Below are positions 56,290-64,000 of a stretch of 64,000 bases of DNA, piece by piece. The notes beneath the pieces were generated by a model. It ran no database searches. It saw only the letters and a list, made by a program, of their open reading frames with translations, and was not told the origin of the DNA. The position numbers and the translations under genes were made by a program. The first letter of the stretch is position 1. Each line of letters opens with the position of its first letter. Location: NCBI GenBank assembly GCA_033439685.1, contig JAUEDM010000008.1, positions 930,001-994,000 of the forward strand, read 5' to 3'. Source of the DNA: Apodospora peruviana. Taxonomy: Eukaryota > Ascomycota > Sordariomycetes > Sordariales > Lasiosphaeriaceae.

Positions 56290-57885
56290 TTATTTGCCAT
56301 TGACCATGGCCTTCTCCTCGCCCCTCTCGAGCTGGTTCATCTGACCCGCCATGCGACCAAACTGCCACTCCGGCAATGTGATGCCCGTCTGCTCGTTGAT
56401 GGTGCTCATCAGCGGCGGCAGCATCTGGTAGATGTTGCGCATGGCGGCGGTGCTGCTCTGGCCGCCACCAACACCAGCACCGCCATCGCTGCCGGCCTCG
56501 GCGCCCGTGTTCCACACGCTGATCTTGGGGTTGAGGCCATTGATCGCGGTAGCGTTGGCCTTGGCCAGCTCGACGTAGGTGCCGCTCTCGATCATCTTGA
56601 GCTGCAAGAAGTTTGCGGGCCCGCCGAGCGCCTTGCTCATCTCGCCGTACGCCTTGGCCATGGCAGCCACGCCCTCGGCCTCCTTGATCTTCTTCTGCAG
56701 GTTAGCCTCGGCGTTCTTGACAGCGGCGTACGCCCATGCGTCGGCGTCCTGCTTGGTCTTGTATTGCGCAGCGTCGGTGTCGATGCGGATCTTGTAGGCG
56801 CCGGCGTCGGTGGTTTGTCGCGCCTTCTCGGCGTCGGCCTTGGCTTCGGCCTCAATCTCGTACGCCTTCGCGTCGGCGGCCTGCTGCTTGGCCTCGCGGG
56901 CGATGGTCGCCTTCACGACGTCGGTGGCACGCAGCCTCTCCACCTCGGCAGCGGCGCGCTTGATCTCGACCTCGCGCTTGAGGTCCTCGTCCTGCGCCTC
57001 CGTCTTGCGCGACGCCGAAATCCGCGCGATCTCGACGTCGCGGTTCAGCTCCGCCTTCCTCGTGGAGAGCACAGCCTCGGCAGTTGCACGCTCAATATCG
57101 CGCTCAGTCTTTTGCACGGCCGTCTCGGCGTTGATCTTGGCCAGCTCGCGGTCCTGCTCACCCTTGCGCTTGGCTTCACCGACGTTACCGCGCAGCTGGG
57201 CCTCGGCGACGTCGACTCGGGCCTGGTTAACAGCGCCCTCGTGCGCCTTTTGGCTCAGGGACTGGAAGTAGGTCGAGCCGGGTGCATCCTTGAGCTCCTT
57301 GACGTTGCTGTTGTAGACGAACAGACCAAACTGGCTCAGCTCGCCCTGGATGTTCCGGAAGATGCGCTTCTTGAAGACCTCACGTTCGGTGAAAATCTCC
57401 TCCATGGTCATGCTGGAGACGAGTACACGAGTTTCACCTTCGATGATACCCTTGACGATGTTCTCGAGAAACTGGGGATTGCGTTCGCCCTTGCTGGAGC
57501 CTGAGTCGGCTAGAAGCATGGCGAACTTCATCAAGGCGTCGTCTGGACGGAGGTGAGCGGCCTCGTAGGAGGCGTCGTCCATGAGGCCATGAGAACCGGA
57601 GCCATGGGCGTCATCAGCAGCAGCTGCCAGGACGGGCTCGGCGCCTCCGCTGCCCGCCTTTTGACCGACGTAGGGACCAACGGTGAAGACGACGGGCAAC
57701 ATGAACTGCAGCTTCTCTTTGGTCATGGCCTGCAGATTCATGGCATAGTCGTGGGGCTGCACGCTGAAGCGCACACATCGTTGGAAGGGCCAGACCCATG
57801 CTGCTTTTGTGATCTTTACCGTCTTGACTCCCATGCCAGTGATGGCAAGGTACTCATCGGGAGCGGCAATCCTGTAAGAGGCCAT
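56290..57885 (-). CDS. floA: Flotillin-like SPFH-domain protein
   Basis: Flotillins are membrane-associated scaffold proteins of sterol-rich microdomains; in Aspergillus the homologue (FloA) affects polarity and endocytosis. Single exon, 531 residues, ATG at 57885 (MASYRIAAPDEYLAITGMGV). The SPFH/band-7 domain covers about 1-215, with ITKAAWVWPFQRCVRFSVQP, LVSSMTMEEIFTEREVFKKR and FGLFVYNSNVKELKDAPGST. The Glu-Ala-rich coiled-coil flotillin domain follows at about 220-430 (REVEIKRAAAEVERLRATDV, AYEIEAEAKADAEKARQTTD). The C-terminal tail is Gly/Ala-rich, then QMLPPLMSTINEQTGITLPE. No transmembrane helix, in keeping with peripheral membrane attachment. Divergent from the PPxY protein. Confidence 0.92.
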   Translation of the reverse strand: MASYRIAAPDEYLAITGMGVKTVKITKAAWVWPFQRCVRFSVQPHDYAMNLQAMTKEKLQFMLPVVFTVGPYVGQKAGSGGAEPVLAAAADDAHGSGSHGLMDDASYEAAHLRPDDALMKFAMLLADSGSSKGERNPQFLENIVKGIIEGETRVLVSSMTMEEIFTEREVFKKRIFRNIQGELSQFGLFVYNSNVKELKDAPGSTYFQSLSQKAHEGAVNQARVDVAEAQLRGNVGEAKRKGEQDRELAKINAETAVQKTERDIERATAEAVLSTRKAELNRDVEIARISASRKTEAQDEDLKREVEIKRAAAEVERLRATDVVKATIAREAKQQAADAKAYEIEAEAKADAEKARQTTDAGAYKIRIDTDAAQYKTKQDADAWAYAAVKNAEANLQKKIKEAEGVAAMAKAYGEMSKALGGPANFLQLKMIESGTYVELAKANATAINGLNPKISVWNTGAEAGSDGGAGVGGGQSSTAAMRNIYQMLPPLMSTINEQTGITLPEWQFGRMAGQMNQLERGEEKAMVNGK

Positions 57886-59796
57886 TTTGATGCTGTGTAT
57901 TTATGTGGGTTGTTTGCAAGAGCGGTTGCGGATGGTGATTATCTGGTTCAAGTTGAGCAGAAAGCTGGAATAGTGGGATGAGGTAAAACTGCCAGCTATT
58001 TATGACAGTATCGGTGAAGGCGGCCTCAAAGTCTGTTGTTACCGGTGTGTAGAGTCGACGATGCGATGGTGAGTCTGTGAGATGCGTGTGACCTTGGTAA
58101 GGTTTGGGGATTCCACCTCTAGTAAGTTTAGTTGGACGGAAAGAATTGAGGCAGACAATCAGAAGCGAGTCAGATGCTGGAACGTGATTGATGGCAACCA
58201 TAAAGCTTAAGTACTAGCAACTTGGAAAGTAGGAGAAAGGGCCGAGAGGCAGTAATACTGGAAGGAGTGACTTGCCAGGTACTTATCGAATGTTGATAAC
58301 CCCACAGCCGCATCTCGCCCCTTCCCAAACGGTGACCGGCGCGGTCGTGAGTCGTGACTGGTTCGAGATAACGGTGCACTGCCATTGTTGCTCTTTCTCC
58401 CTGTCGATGAGGGCAACAGAGCCCCAACTAGGCGGATAAGACGGCCATTCGATGTTGCCCCCATTTCTGCCTCGTGAAGTTTGTCGTGGCTGAGTCCTTG
58501 GTGATTTCCACTCTCAGGCCAACGAGGCCTATCATACGGTGGCTTGGCTTGAAACCTTTCTGGAAGCCTTCCGCTTTGGGTTCCCCTTCCCCGCAATCCA
58601 GCATCCCGTGACAGCGCCTAATCAGGGGTCATCAATTCTCTCCTTACCCATTCCGGCCGCCAGTTATCCATCGTTGGTTCCGGAATGCTGAGCTGCGAAA
58701 CTATCAGTTCATCCTGCAACCTAGCCCAACGAATGCTACAAAAGAGTGGCTCGTGTCGGTGTTTGGCATCAGAATGAAAAGAATATCACTGGCGCCAAGA
58801 GTAAGACGGACGAATCGATCGTCAGCCCCCCGCCCGCGACCCGGTCTCACAGCGACGCGTTTTAGAAGGGTCCGAACTCCGACGACCCACCCACTCAGCC
58901 CGGAGAACTTGGCCGATCAGTGACACATGCCGGACTTGACAACAATGAGATGCATCATTCCAGCACTCAACCAACTGGCAAAATCGACAAATCATTCTAC
59001 TATCATTGTCCTGCCCACCGGTTACCGCGCGCCACAATCTGGTCTCATCACTGATGAACAATCAATCTTCTAAGACGTCTTCATGCTTTTAGTGGATCTT
59101 GGTCGTCTTGGCCAGTCCCGGCGTCGCAATTCCAGACTTGCTCGGTCATCGAACGCCGTGCCGTACAGCCGGGCCCGGAACGGGGGCTTTGCACCCTGCA
59201 ATCAACCCTACGGCAACATCACTGCCAGTGGTAGCGCCGTTGGGCATACTTTGCCCGGCGTTGAGGTTTGTGTCAATGTCCGCCCGGTTGCGAGACGCCT
59301 CGCCTCCACAGTTCAGCGACCCAGCCTCAACTCAGCCGCCGTCCACCAGGCACTAATAATCATTTCTGCTCTTCACTAGCAGATCCCGTCACATGAAAAC
59401 AAGGCTGCGCGTAGTCAGATGATTGATTGTGCAATTGGCTTAACCGTGGCAAAGTCGAACTGTGCGTTATCTTCAGGGGAGTCACACCATTTCATTCGGC
59501 GCCCCATTCCCCCACTCCGACCGACACCAAGGACCAACCTCCAGGAGGCAGCACTTGCAGTTTTTTTTTGTTTTTTTTTTGGCGGTATACGGCCGTCATT
59601 ACTTTTTGAAACTCCATCAAACCCGTGGCCAGCTCTACTGTCGGTATATCTCCACCCGAGGAAAGGAAAACCCAAGGGCGTGAAAGCGAAAGAAAGCCCC
59701 TTCCTTCAAATCCCACCTTCAAGCGCTTTTCAGGGTCTGGTAGCGACGGACCGACCAGTGAAAGGATCTCGGGCATCCTTCACCCTCGCAACAGCC
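57886..59796. other. Divergent intergenic region flotillin / PPxY protein
   Basis: About 1.9 kb with both promoters. A T-rich tract (59562-59580) lies about 220 bp before the PPxY-protein ATG. No gene is recognised; open frames are short and lack domain signal. Confidence 0.4.
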
Positions 59797-60831
59797 ATGT
59801 CGGAACCCTTCTACGAAGACGGCGACGTGCCGCCTTCCTACAACGAGGCCGTCGCCCCTGCTGCCGGGAGTAACCACGGAGGAGGAGGAGGACATGATGG
59901 TGGACTCTATTTGCCTCCAGCAGTGACATCATCATTCACCTCACCTCTCAGCGCGCATCTCCAGAGCCTTCCGGCGCGCATGCGCGCGACCCAAGCGGCC
60001 CGCTCCACCGAACGCGCCGCCCAGGACCTGGAGCTCATCACGCTCCTCGTCCCGCACGTCGAAACCTTCTTGTCCGAGCTCGGATCAATGGGGTGGCGCA
60101 CCCCACCCGTTGTCGCGGAACTGACGCTCGTCCCGGCGTCTGCGGTCCCCCGAGGTGCGGCCATGAGCGGTGCCGCTCAGCGCAGGCGCGAGGGCGATTT
60201 TGTTCGCGTCGTCCGAGTCGAGGCCGGGAAGCGTGACACCACGAATATAAATACATCGGAAAAAGGTGGTGGTGGTGGTGGTGGTCAAGTACAAGGTAGT
60301 AGCAACAGTACACGCAATTATGCTGAGGAGGAGGAAGACGACGACGACGATGGGAGAAATTCCTTCCTCCGACCCTCCGAGCCGGGCTTTGATGAGTGGG
60401 GCCGCTTCGACACCGAGCCGTCCTCGTCATCCGGAGATAATCATGACACTTGGTTCTTCCATGATGAGGCTATGGCCCACCGACTGGCGAACTACCTGCG
60501 ACCGGAGCCTAACCTCGACAGGCGGCACATTCAGGCTGCGGTCGCAGGGGTGCGGCCGTCGCCTTCTTCGGTCTCTACGGGTAGCAGCAGCAGTAGTGGT
60601 TCGGGATGGCGATGGGGCAGGAAGAAACAGACACCAGCAGCAACAACACAGCCAACCCCTGCGGCGCCGGTACGACAGCAAGTGAGCCCGCTGCTGCAGC
60701 CGGGCGAAACGGAGAGGGCGAGTATGACGGTTCGTGCGGAGGAGGTTACTTTCCGGAAAGAGAACGACTTTGGTATATGGGAGACTATCACTGGGTATGG
60801 CATTGTTGTCGCGGTCAGAGTGCGGAGGTGA
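59797..60831 (+). CDS. Uncharacterised fungal protein with N-terminal PPxY motif
   Basis: 344 residues, single exon, ATG at 59797 (MSEPFYEDGDVPPSYNEAVA); the frame is open upstream, but the region before this ATG is CT-rich leader. PPSY (12-15) fits the PPxY ligand of WW domains, so binding to an Rsp5/Nedd4-type ubiquitin ligase is plausible. A conserved helical part (about 50-110) reads LQSLPARMRATQAARSTERA, then LELITLLVPHVETFLSELGS. The middle is low-complexity, with a Gly run from a GGT microsatellite (60264-60285) and acidic EEEEDDDDD. DTWFFHDEAMAHRLANYLRP and the C-terminal VTFRKENDFGIWETITGYGI look conserved. No signal peptide or transmembrane helix. No function can be assigned beyond the motif. 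Confidence 0.75.
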   Translation: MSEPFYEDGDVPPSYNEAVAPAAGSNHGGGGGHDGGLYLPPAVTSSFTSPLSAHLQSLPARMRATQAARSTERAAQDLELITLLVPHVETFLSELGSMGWRTPPVVAELTLVPASAVPRGAAMSGAAQRRREGDFVRVVRVEAGKRDTTNINTSEKGGGGGGGQVQGSSNSTRNYAEEEEDDDDDGRNSFLRPSEPGFDEWGRFDTEPSSSSGDNHDTWFFHDEAMAHRLANYLRPEPNLDRRHIQAAVAGVRPSPSSVSTGSSSSSGSGWRWGRKKQTPAATTQPTPAAPVRQQVSPLLQPGETERASMTVRAEEVTFRKENDFGIWETITGYGIVVAVRVRR

Positions 60832-61516
60832 TTCATTGTCTGGTATGTCAGCGAGGGGGTCGGAGTAGCATTGGTTGAAGACACGAAGTGAGAGACGAAG
60901 GCAGCTAGAATTGCTATGTGATAAACTAGGTAACGAAATACTATCTCGCAAGACTCGCGACGAACATCGCCGATGGTAAAGGCAACTTATCATCTATGGT
61001 TGGCTCAAGGATACACTGATGTTTGGGATGGAACTCAACGATGGAAAATGTCCCGAGAACAGTTTCGCGTCTTTAAGGCTAACGACATCTAAAAGTGTGT
61101 ATCATATTATTGTACAAGAGCAGACGAGATAAACCCTATCCGCCTGTTCGGTCGAGGGAATAATAACTTGTCAGATGAATACTTTCTTTGTCTATTGTTC
61201 TACCCTAAAGTTGCCCTCATTAAACCCCAGTCACTCACACCACCCTCGCCACCTTGCTCGGGCGCTACTTAGGACATGATTAGGGAAGCCGCCAAACGTG
61301 GGTTAGACGAGTAGGTAGTGCTCTGTAACTCAGTAGAGTTCTAGAAATTCAAATGGCAACTTTTCGATGTGGTTGGCCAGCACCCAAACCATCAATTCCC
61401 AAATGGGTATGAAACATCATTAACTCGATGGCTGGCTGTGGCCTAAACCGTCAATGTTAGACCTGCGAAGCCTTCGAGCTTATTCAGCTACACTCGACTG
61501 ACCGGTTGACTTTGCT
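60832..61516. other. Intergenic, no gene seen
   Basis: About 690 bp between convergent transcription units. No coding or RNA signal and no repeat noted. Confidence 0.4.
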
Positions 61517-62168
61517 TCAGTTCATCATTGCTCTTCTCTTCTCCCTTAACAACTTTCCACCTTCTTTAACTTGAAGGTTTCGCCAAGCATAAGCCATGCC
61601 TGAGATGAGCGCCAAAGCTATCGCTGTATCTTGGGCATTGATGCTGCCCTGGCGCTTCCACGTTATTTTGTGCTCTGAGATCTTAAGAGCCCGAAGCTCC
61701 CCGCGGAGGGAGCTCCTGCCGTTCCAAGATGACCCTGGGGAGAATAATGGAAGAGGACAAGCCCTCAACCGCGCCCATTCACGCAAAATCTCTTCAATCA
61801 TCGCTGTATTCTCATCAGCATAACTACCACCAGCGATCCGACCCAAGGGGCACTTGAACTGGATGTTGCGATTCTTGATGGTAGGTACCTACCTCACCTA
61901 CCCGCCAAACCATTGCCGGCCAATTGGAGTCCCGCACGTTGACACAAATTGTTTGTGACGCCAAAGTTCTTCCGAAGGGCTCCCAGGTTCTCTCCGTCGA
62001 GCGATATGGCACATCAAGCTGGGCTTCAACGGCAAGAATCGACACCAAAAATGCAGATGGCTCGCAAAAGGGTACTTCCTCAATGTAAAGGCTGAAATCA
62101 ACCTTTCCTCTTGGTGATAGAGTCGATAAATACGTGCTTACACTGTATGGCAGCTCCCAAGGGCCCAT
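61517..62168 (-). CDS. Small uncharacterised protein
   Basis: Family not firmly recognised. Exon 1 is 62168..61902 (89 codons) and exon 2 is 61858..61517; the short 43-bp intron starts GTAGGT and ends CCAG, phase 0, for 202 residues. Segments look conserved: VDFSLYIEEVPF, STERTWEPFGRTLASQTICV, NWPAMVWR joined by splicing to FKCPLGRIAGGSYADENTAM, then IEEILREWARLRACPLP. There is no signal peptide. The intron is short for this window but restores one continuous frame. The ATG at 62168 (MGPWELPYS) was chosen as the first in frame; the true start could be upstream. The gene lies where the 5' half of the adjacent MFS pseudogene should be, so a rearrangement may have joined them. Confidence 0.45.
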
Positions 62169-62339
62169 GACGGCGCGGACCGGGTTCTTGGCGAGTTCAT
62201 GTCCATGTCAGAAATCTACAAGACACTGCCCAACTTTGCCCCGCAGCCCCATGGTTATGGAAGATGCAAGGATCAAGATGCCCACTTCTTTATTTGCGAC
62301 TATCTAGCTATGACTCGCCTCCCCCAATTCATCTAGTCA

Positions 62340-63074
62340 AATCTCCGAGAAAGTTCCCCAACACCTTCGCCTCCCTGAAACTCCTACGCTTCCCGGATAC
62401 AACCATTCTTCTCCACGCCTACGGCATCAATTTATACAGTCTACTGCTGTCTCCAAGCCTCCCTCTCTACCCTCTTTGTTGAAATCTACCGCGTCTCAGG
62501 CGTTATCGCTGGCCTAATCTACCTCCCCTTTGGCGTCGCGTGCGCAGTATCCGCATTTGCTACAGGAAAGCTCCTAGACATAGACTACAACAAGACAGCC
62601 GCAGAATGTGGCGTCCCAGTCGAAAAGGGCCGGACATTTAGCAGCGACCTCGGAGATTTCCCAATTGAAAAGGCTCGGCTGAGGATGGTGGTATACACCG
62701 TAGGGCTGAGTGCCGCCTTTGTTGTCGCGTACGGTTGGGTTCTGGGAGGCGCGATACATACAAGTATTAGCTGAGCCGTTGGCTTTGCAGTTTGCCATCG
62801 GCTTTGACGATCTAGCCGGTGTTCACGGCCCTAAATACGCTGTTGGTGGATATCCATCCCGGATTCGCCGTTGACGGCCCTGGCAGCGTGTAACTTTGTG
62901 AGGTGTGAGATGGCGGCCGCTTGTCTTACCGGGCTAGATGCGCTGCTGAGGCGTGTTGGTCCGGGGTGGAGCTTCTCGTTATTTGGCAGTACCTTGTTCC
63001 TTGTGGTTGCCCTGCTGGTGGTGTTAAGGTTGAGAGGAATGGCCTGGCGACAGGTACGGTCACGGACTTCCTGA
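62340..63074 (+). pseudogene. Decayed MFS multidrug (DHA1-type) transporter, 5' part missing
   Basis: Transporter segments appear in order but in different frames. FASLKLLRFPDTTILLHAYG comes first (from 62365), then VEIYRVSGVIAGLIYLPFGV and LLDIDYNKTAAECGVPVEKG to RMVVYTVGLSAAFVVAYGWV (62478-62750). QFAIGFDD (62788) and LVDIHPGFAVDGPGSV (62843) follow, and finally NFVRCEMAAACLTGLDALL with a last hydrophobic helix. At least four frameshifts and several stops separate them. The N-terminal half of an MFS protein is absent. Small indels dominate over C-to-T stops, so decay looks neutral rather than RIP-driven. The order of motifs matches fungal drug:H+ antiporters of about 500 residues. Confidence 0.7.
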
Positions 63075-63709
63075 CGGGTGACTGAAATATTTCGGTTGGC
63101 ACAAGCTCCTCATCAAGAATGCAATACTCTCACAACCGTTTGTAATGTACATCTCTCTCTCTGTATTACTCCTAAGGAGCTTGGTTAACCGGAGTCTAAG
63201 TTGATAGTGCCCTCATATATAAGTCTTCTATACGGTTATATTAGGGTTGGGCTTACTCTACAGCTCTGTAGAGCTTGTAGTACATGGGACTCCCATCACT
63301 CAGGTACGTTACTATTTCTTCCACGCGTCTAAGCACTGGATTAGCATGACGAATGTTCGCTTACTTGTTACTTATCTGTTGTCTCACAGAGAACACGGTA
63401 CAAATGCAAACAACGGTCTCTTCCATTGCTTGGGAAACATGCAAACTAAAATACCAAATGGGTGAAGTTGAAGCATTTCTCTCGTTCAAACATATTTCAC
63501 CCCAGAACCTCCAAAACACTAGAATGGCCATCATCCGCAAAGCCCCAAACAGGATAGGTAAGATACCTAGAAGAATAAAGAAGAAGAAAACGAGCGTAAG
63601 AAGAATAGTTAAAATAAACAAAGCGAGTGACAGAACCTCCCAAGCCCTTCATACCCAAAAGAATGCTTGTACACCTACTATCCCAACCTTCCCAGGCCCC
63701 TTGTGACCT
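63075..63709. other. Intergenic, no gene seen
   Basis: About 630 bp of AT-rich sequence containing the 3' UTR of the laccase gene. Short open frames only. Confidence 0.4.
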
Positions 63710-64000
63710 TTAAACGACATACTTATGCTTCATCATCTTGAGACCAGAATCGATCTTGGGGAACGGATCCTGGCTAGGGAAGTACGCGCGCCAAGCAGCG
63801 CAGTTCTGGTTGAAAGCCGCCTTGTCGGCCGCCGAGATGCCCGCCTTCAGGTCGGCGGGGCGCTCCAAAAAGTCGACACTCAGGCCGCCGGACACGTGCC
63901 ACGCGATGTGGCAGTGCATCAGCCAGGCGCCCGGGTTGTCGGTCTTGAAGGCGATCAGCAGCCATCCTTTAGCCGGAAGCATGGCGACGTCGCGCCGGGC
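63710..64000 (-). CDS. Ascomycete laccase (multicopper oxidase), C-terminal 96 residues
   Basis: Secreted enzyme that oxidises phenols and reduces oxygen to water. The visible part runs from the window edge (RRDVAMLPAKGWLLIAFKTD) to the stop at 63710. HCHIAWHVSGGL carries the copper ligands of the last cupredoxin domain: the Cys-flanking His residues of the type 3 site, the Cys and His of type 1, and Leu at the axial position. The tail ends DSGL then KMMKHKYVV. DSGL is the conserved C-terminal plug of ascomycete laccases, and the residues after it are normally removed on maturation. The rest of the gene lies beyond the window. Confidence 0.93.
   Translation of the reverse strand, partial: ARRDVAMLPAKGWLLIAFKTDNPGAWLMHCHIAWHVSGGLSVDFLERPADLKAGISAADKAAFNQNCAAWRAYFPSQDPFPKIDSGLKMMKHKYVV

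Noticed and set aside
59419..59796. N-terminal extension of the PPxY protein
   Set aside because: Frame is open but CT-rich and T-rich leader-like; the conserved protein starts at the ATG at 59797.
62103..62141. Possible 39-bp intron in the small gene at 61.5-62.2 kb
   Set aside because: Too short for this fungus and the sequence reads through in frame, so it was left as coding.

Overview
The window is nuclear DNA of a filamentous ascomycete, most likely a Sordariales (Chaetomiaceae/Neurospora-like) fungus. The reasons are short GT-AG introns with CTRAY branch sites, a dispersed Neurospora-type 5S rRNA gene with its own T-run terminator, a HET-domain protein, a STAND-type N-terminal domain, an ascomycete laccase, and scattered decayed repeats with RIP-like C-to-T changes. 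Exons were assembled by hand from splice sites and reading phase; every multi-exon model given here closes in frame.

Region 1 (1-6.3 kb) is housekeeping: eIF3 subunit e (cut by the window edge), mitochondrial ribosomal protein mL49/Img2, and the ARID subunit Swi1 of SWI/SNF. A gene-poor stretch of almost 6 kb follows. It ends in a previously easy-to-miss two-exon gene (12.1-12.4 kb, minus strand) for a 65-residue secreted peptide precursor with two 16-residue repeats behind a dibasic site.

Region 2 (14.2-21.6 kb) holds a nuclear EVE-domain protein, the rRNA processing factor Utp6 and the GPI-lipid remodelling protein Cwh43. Region 3 (22-34 kb) is accessory. It has a 5S rRNA gene, a 17-bp minisatellite, a broken kinase-like gene, an amidoligase-like protein lacking the family's HVH motif, 88-bp degenerate tandem repeats, a HET-domain protein, a broken cysteine-rich secreted protein gene, a tRNA-like Pol III unit and a poly(A) tract.

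Region 4 (34.1-44.8 kb) is a divergent housekeeping pair, the anaphase-promoting complex scaffold Apc1 and the HOPS subunit Vps41. Region 5 (45.4-55.2 kb) is again accessory. A HeLo-like/STAND N-terminal domain is fused to a Tea4/Bud14-type SH3 domain with a PP1-docking motif; tail to tail with it, 13 bp away, is a four-helix membrane protein. An interrupted small secreted protein and a large secreted subtilisin-like protease follow. Region 6 (56.3-64 kb) has a flotillin, a PPxY-containing protein, a small unknown protein, a decayed MFS transporter and the C-terminal end of a laccase.

The best candidates for something undescribed are the secreted two-repeat peptide gene and the HeLo-like/SH3/PP1-docking fusion with its convergent membrane-protein partner. 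Functions of both are inference from sequence.
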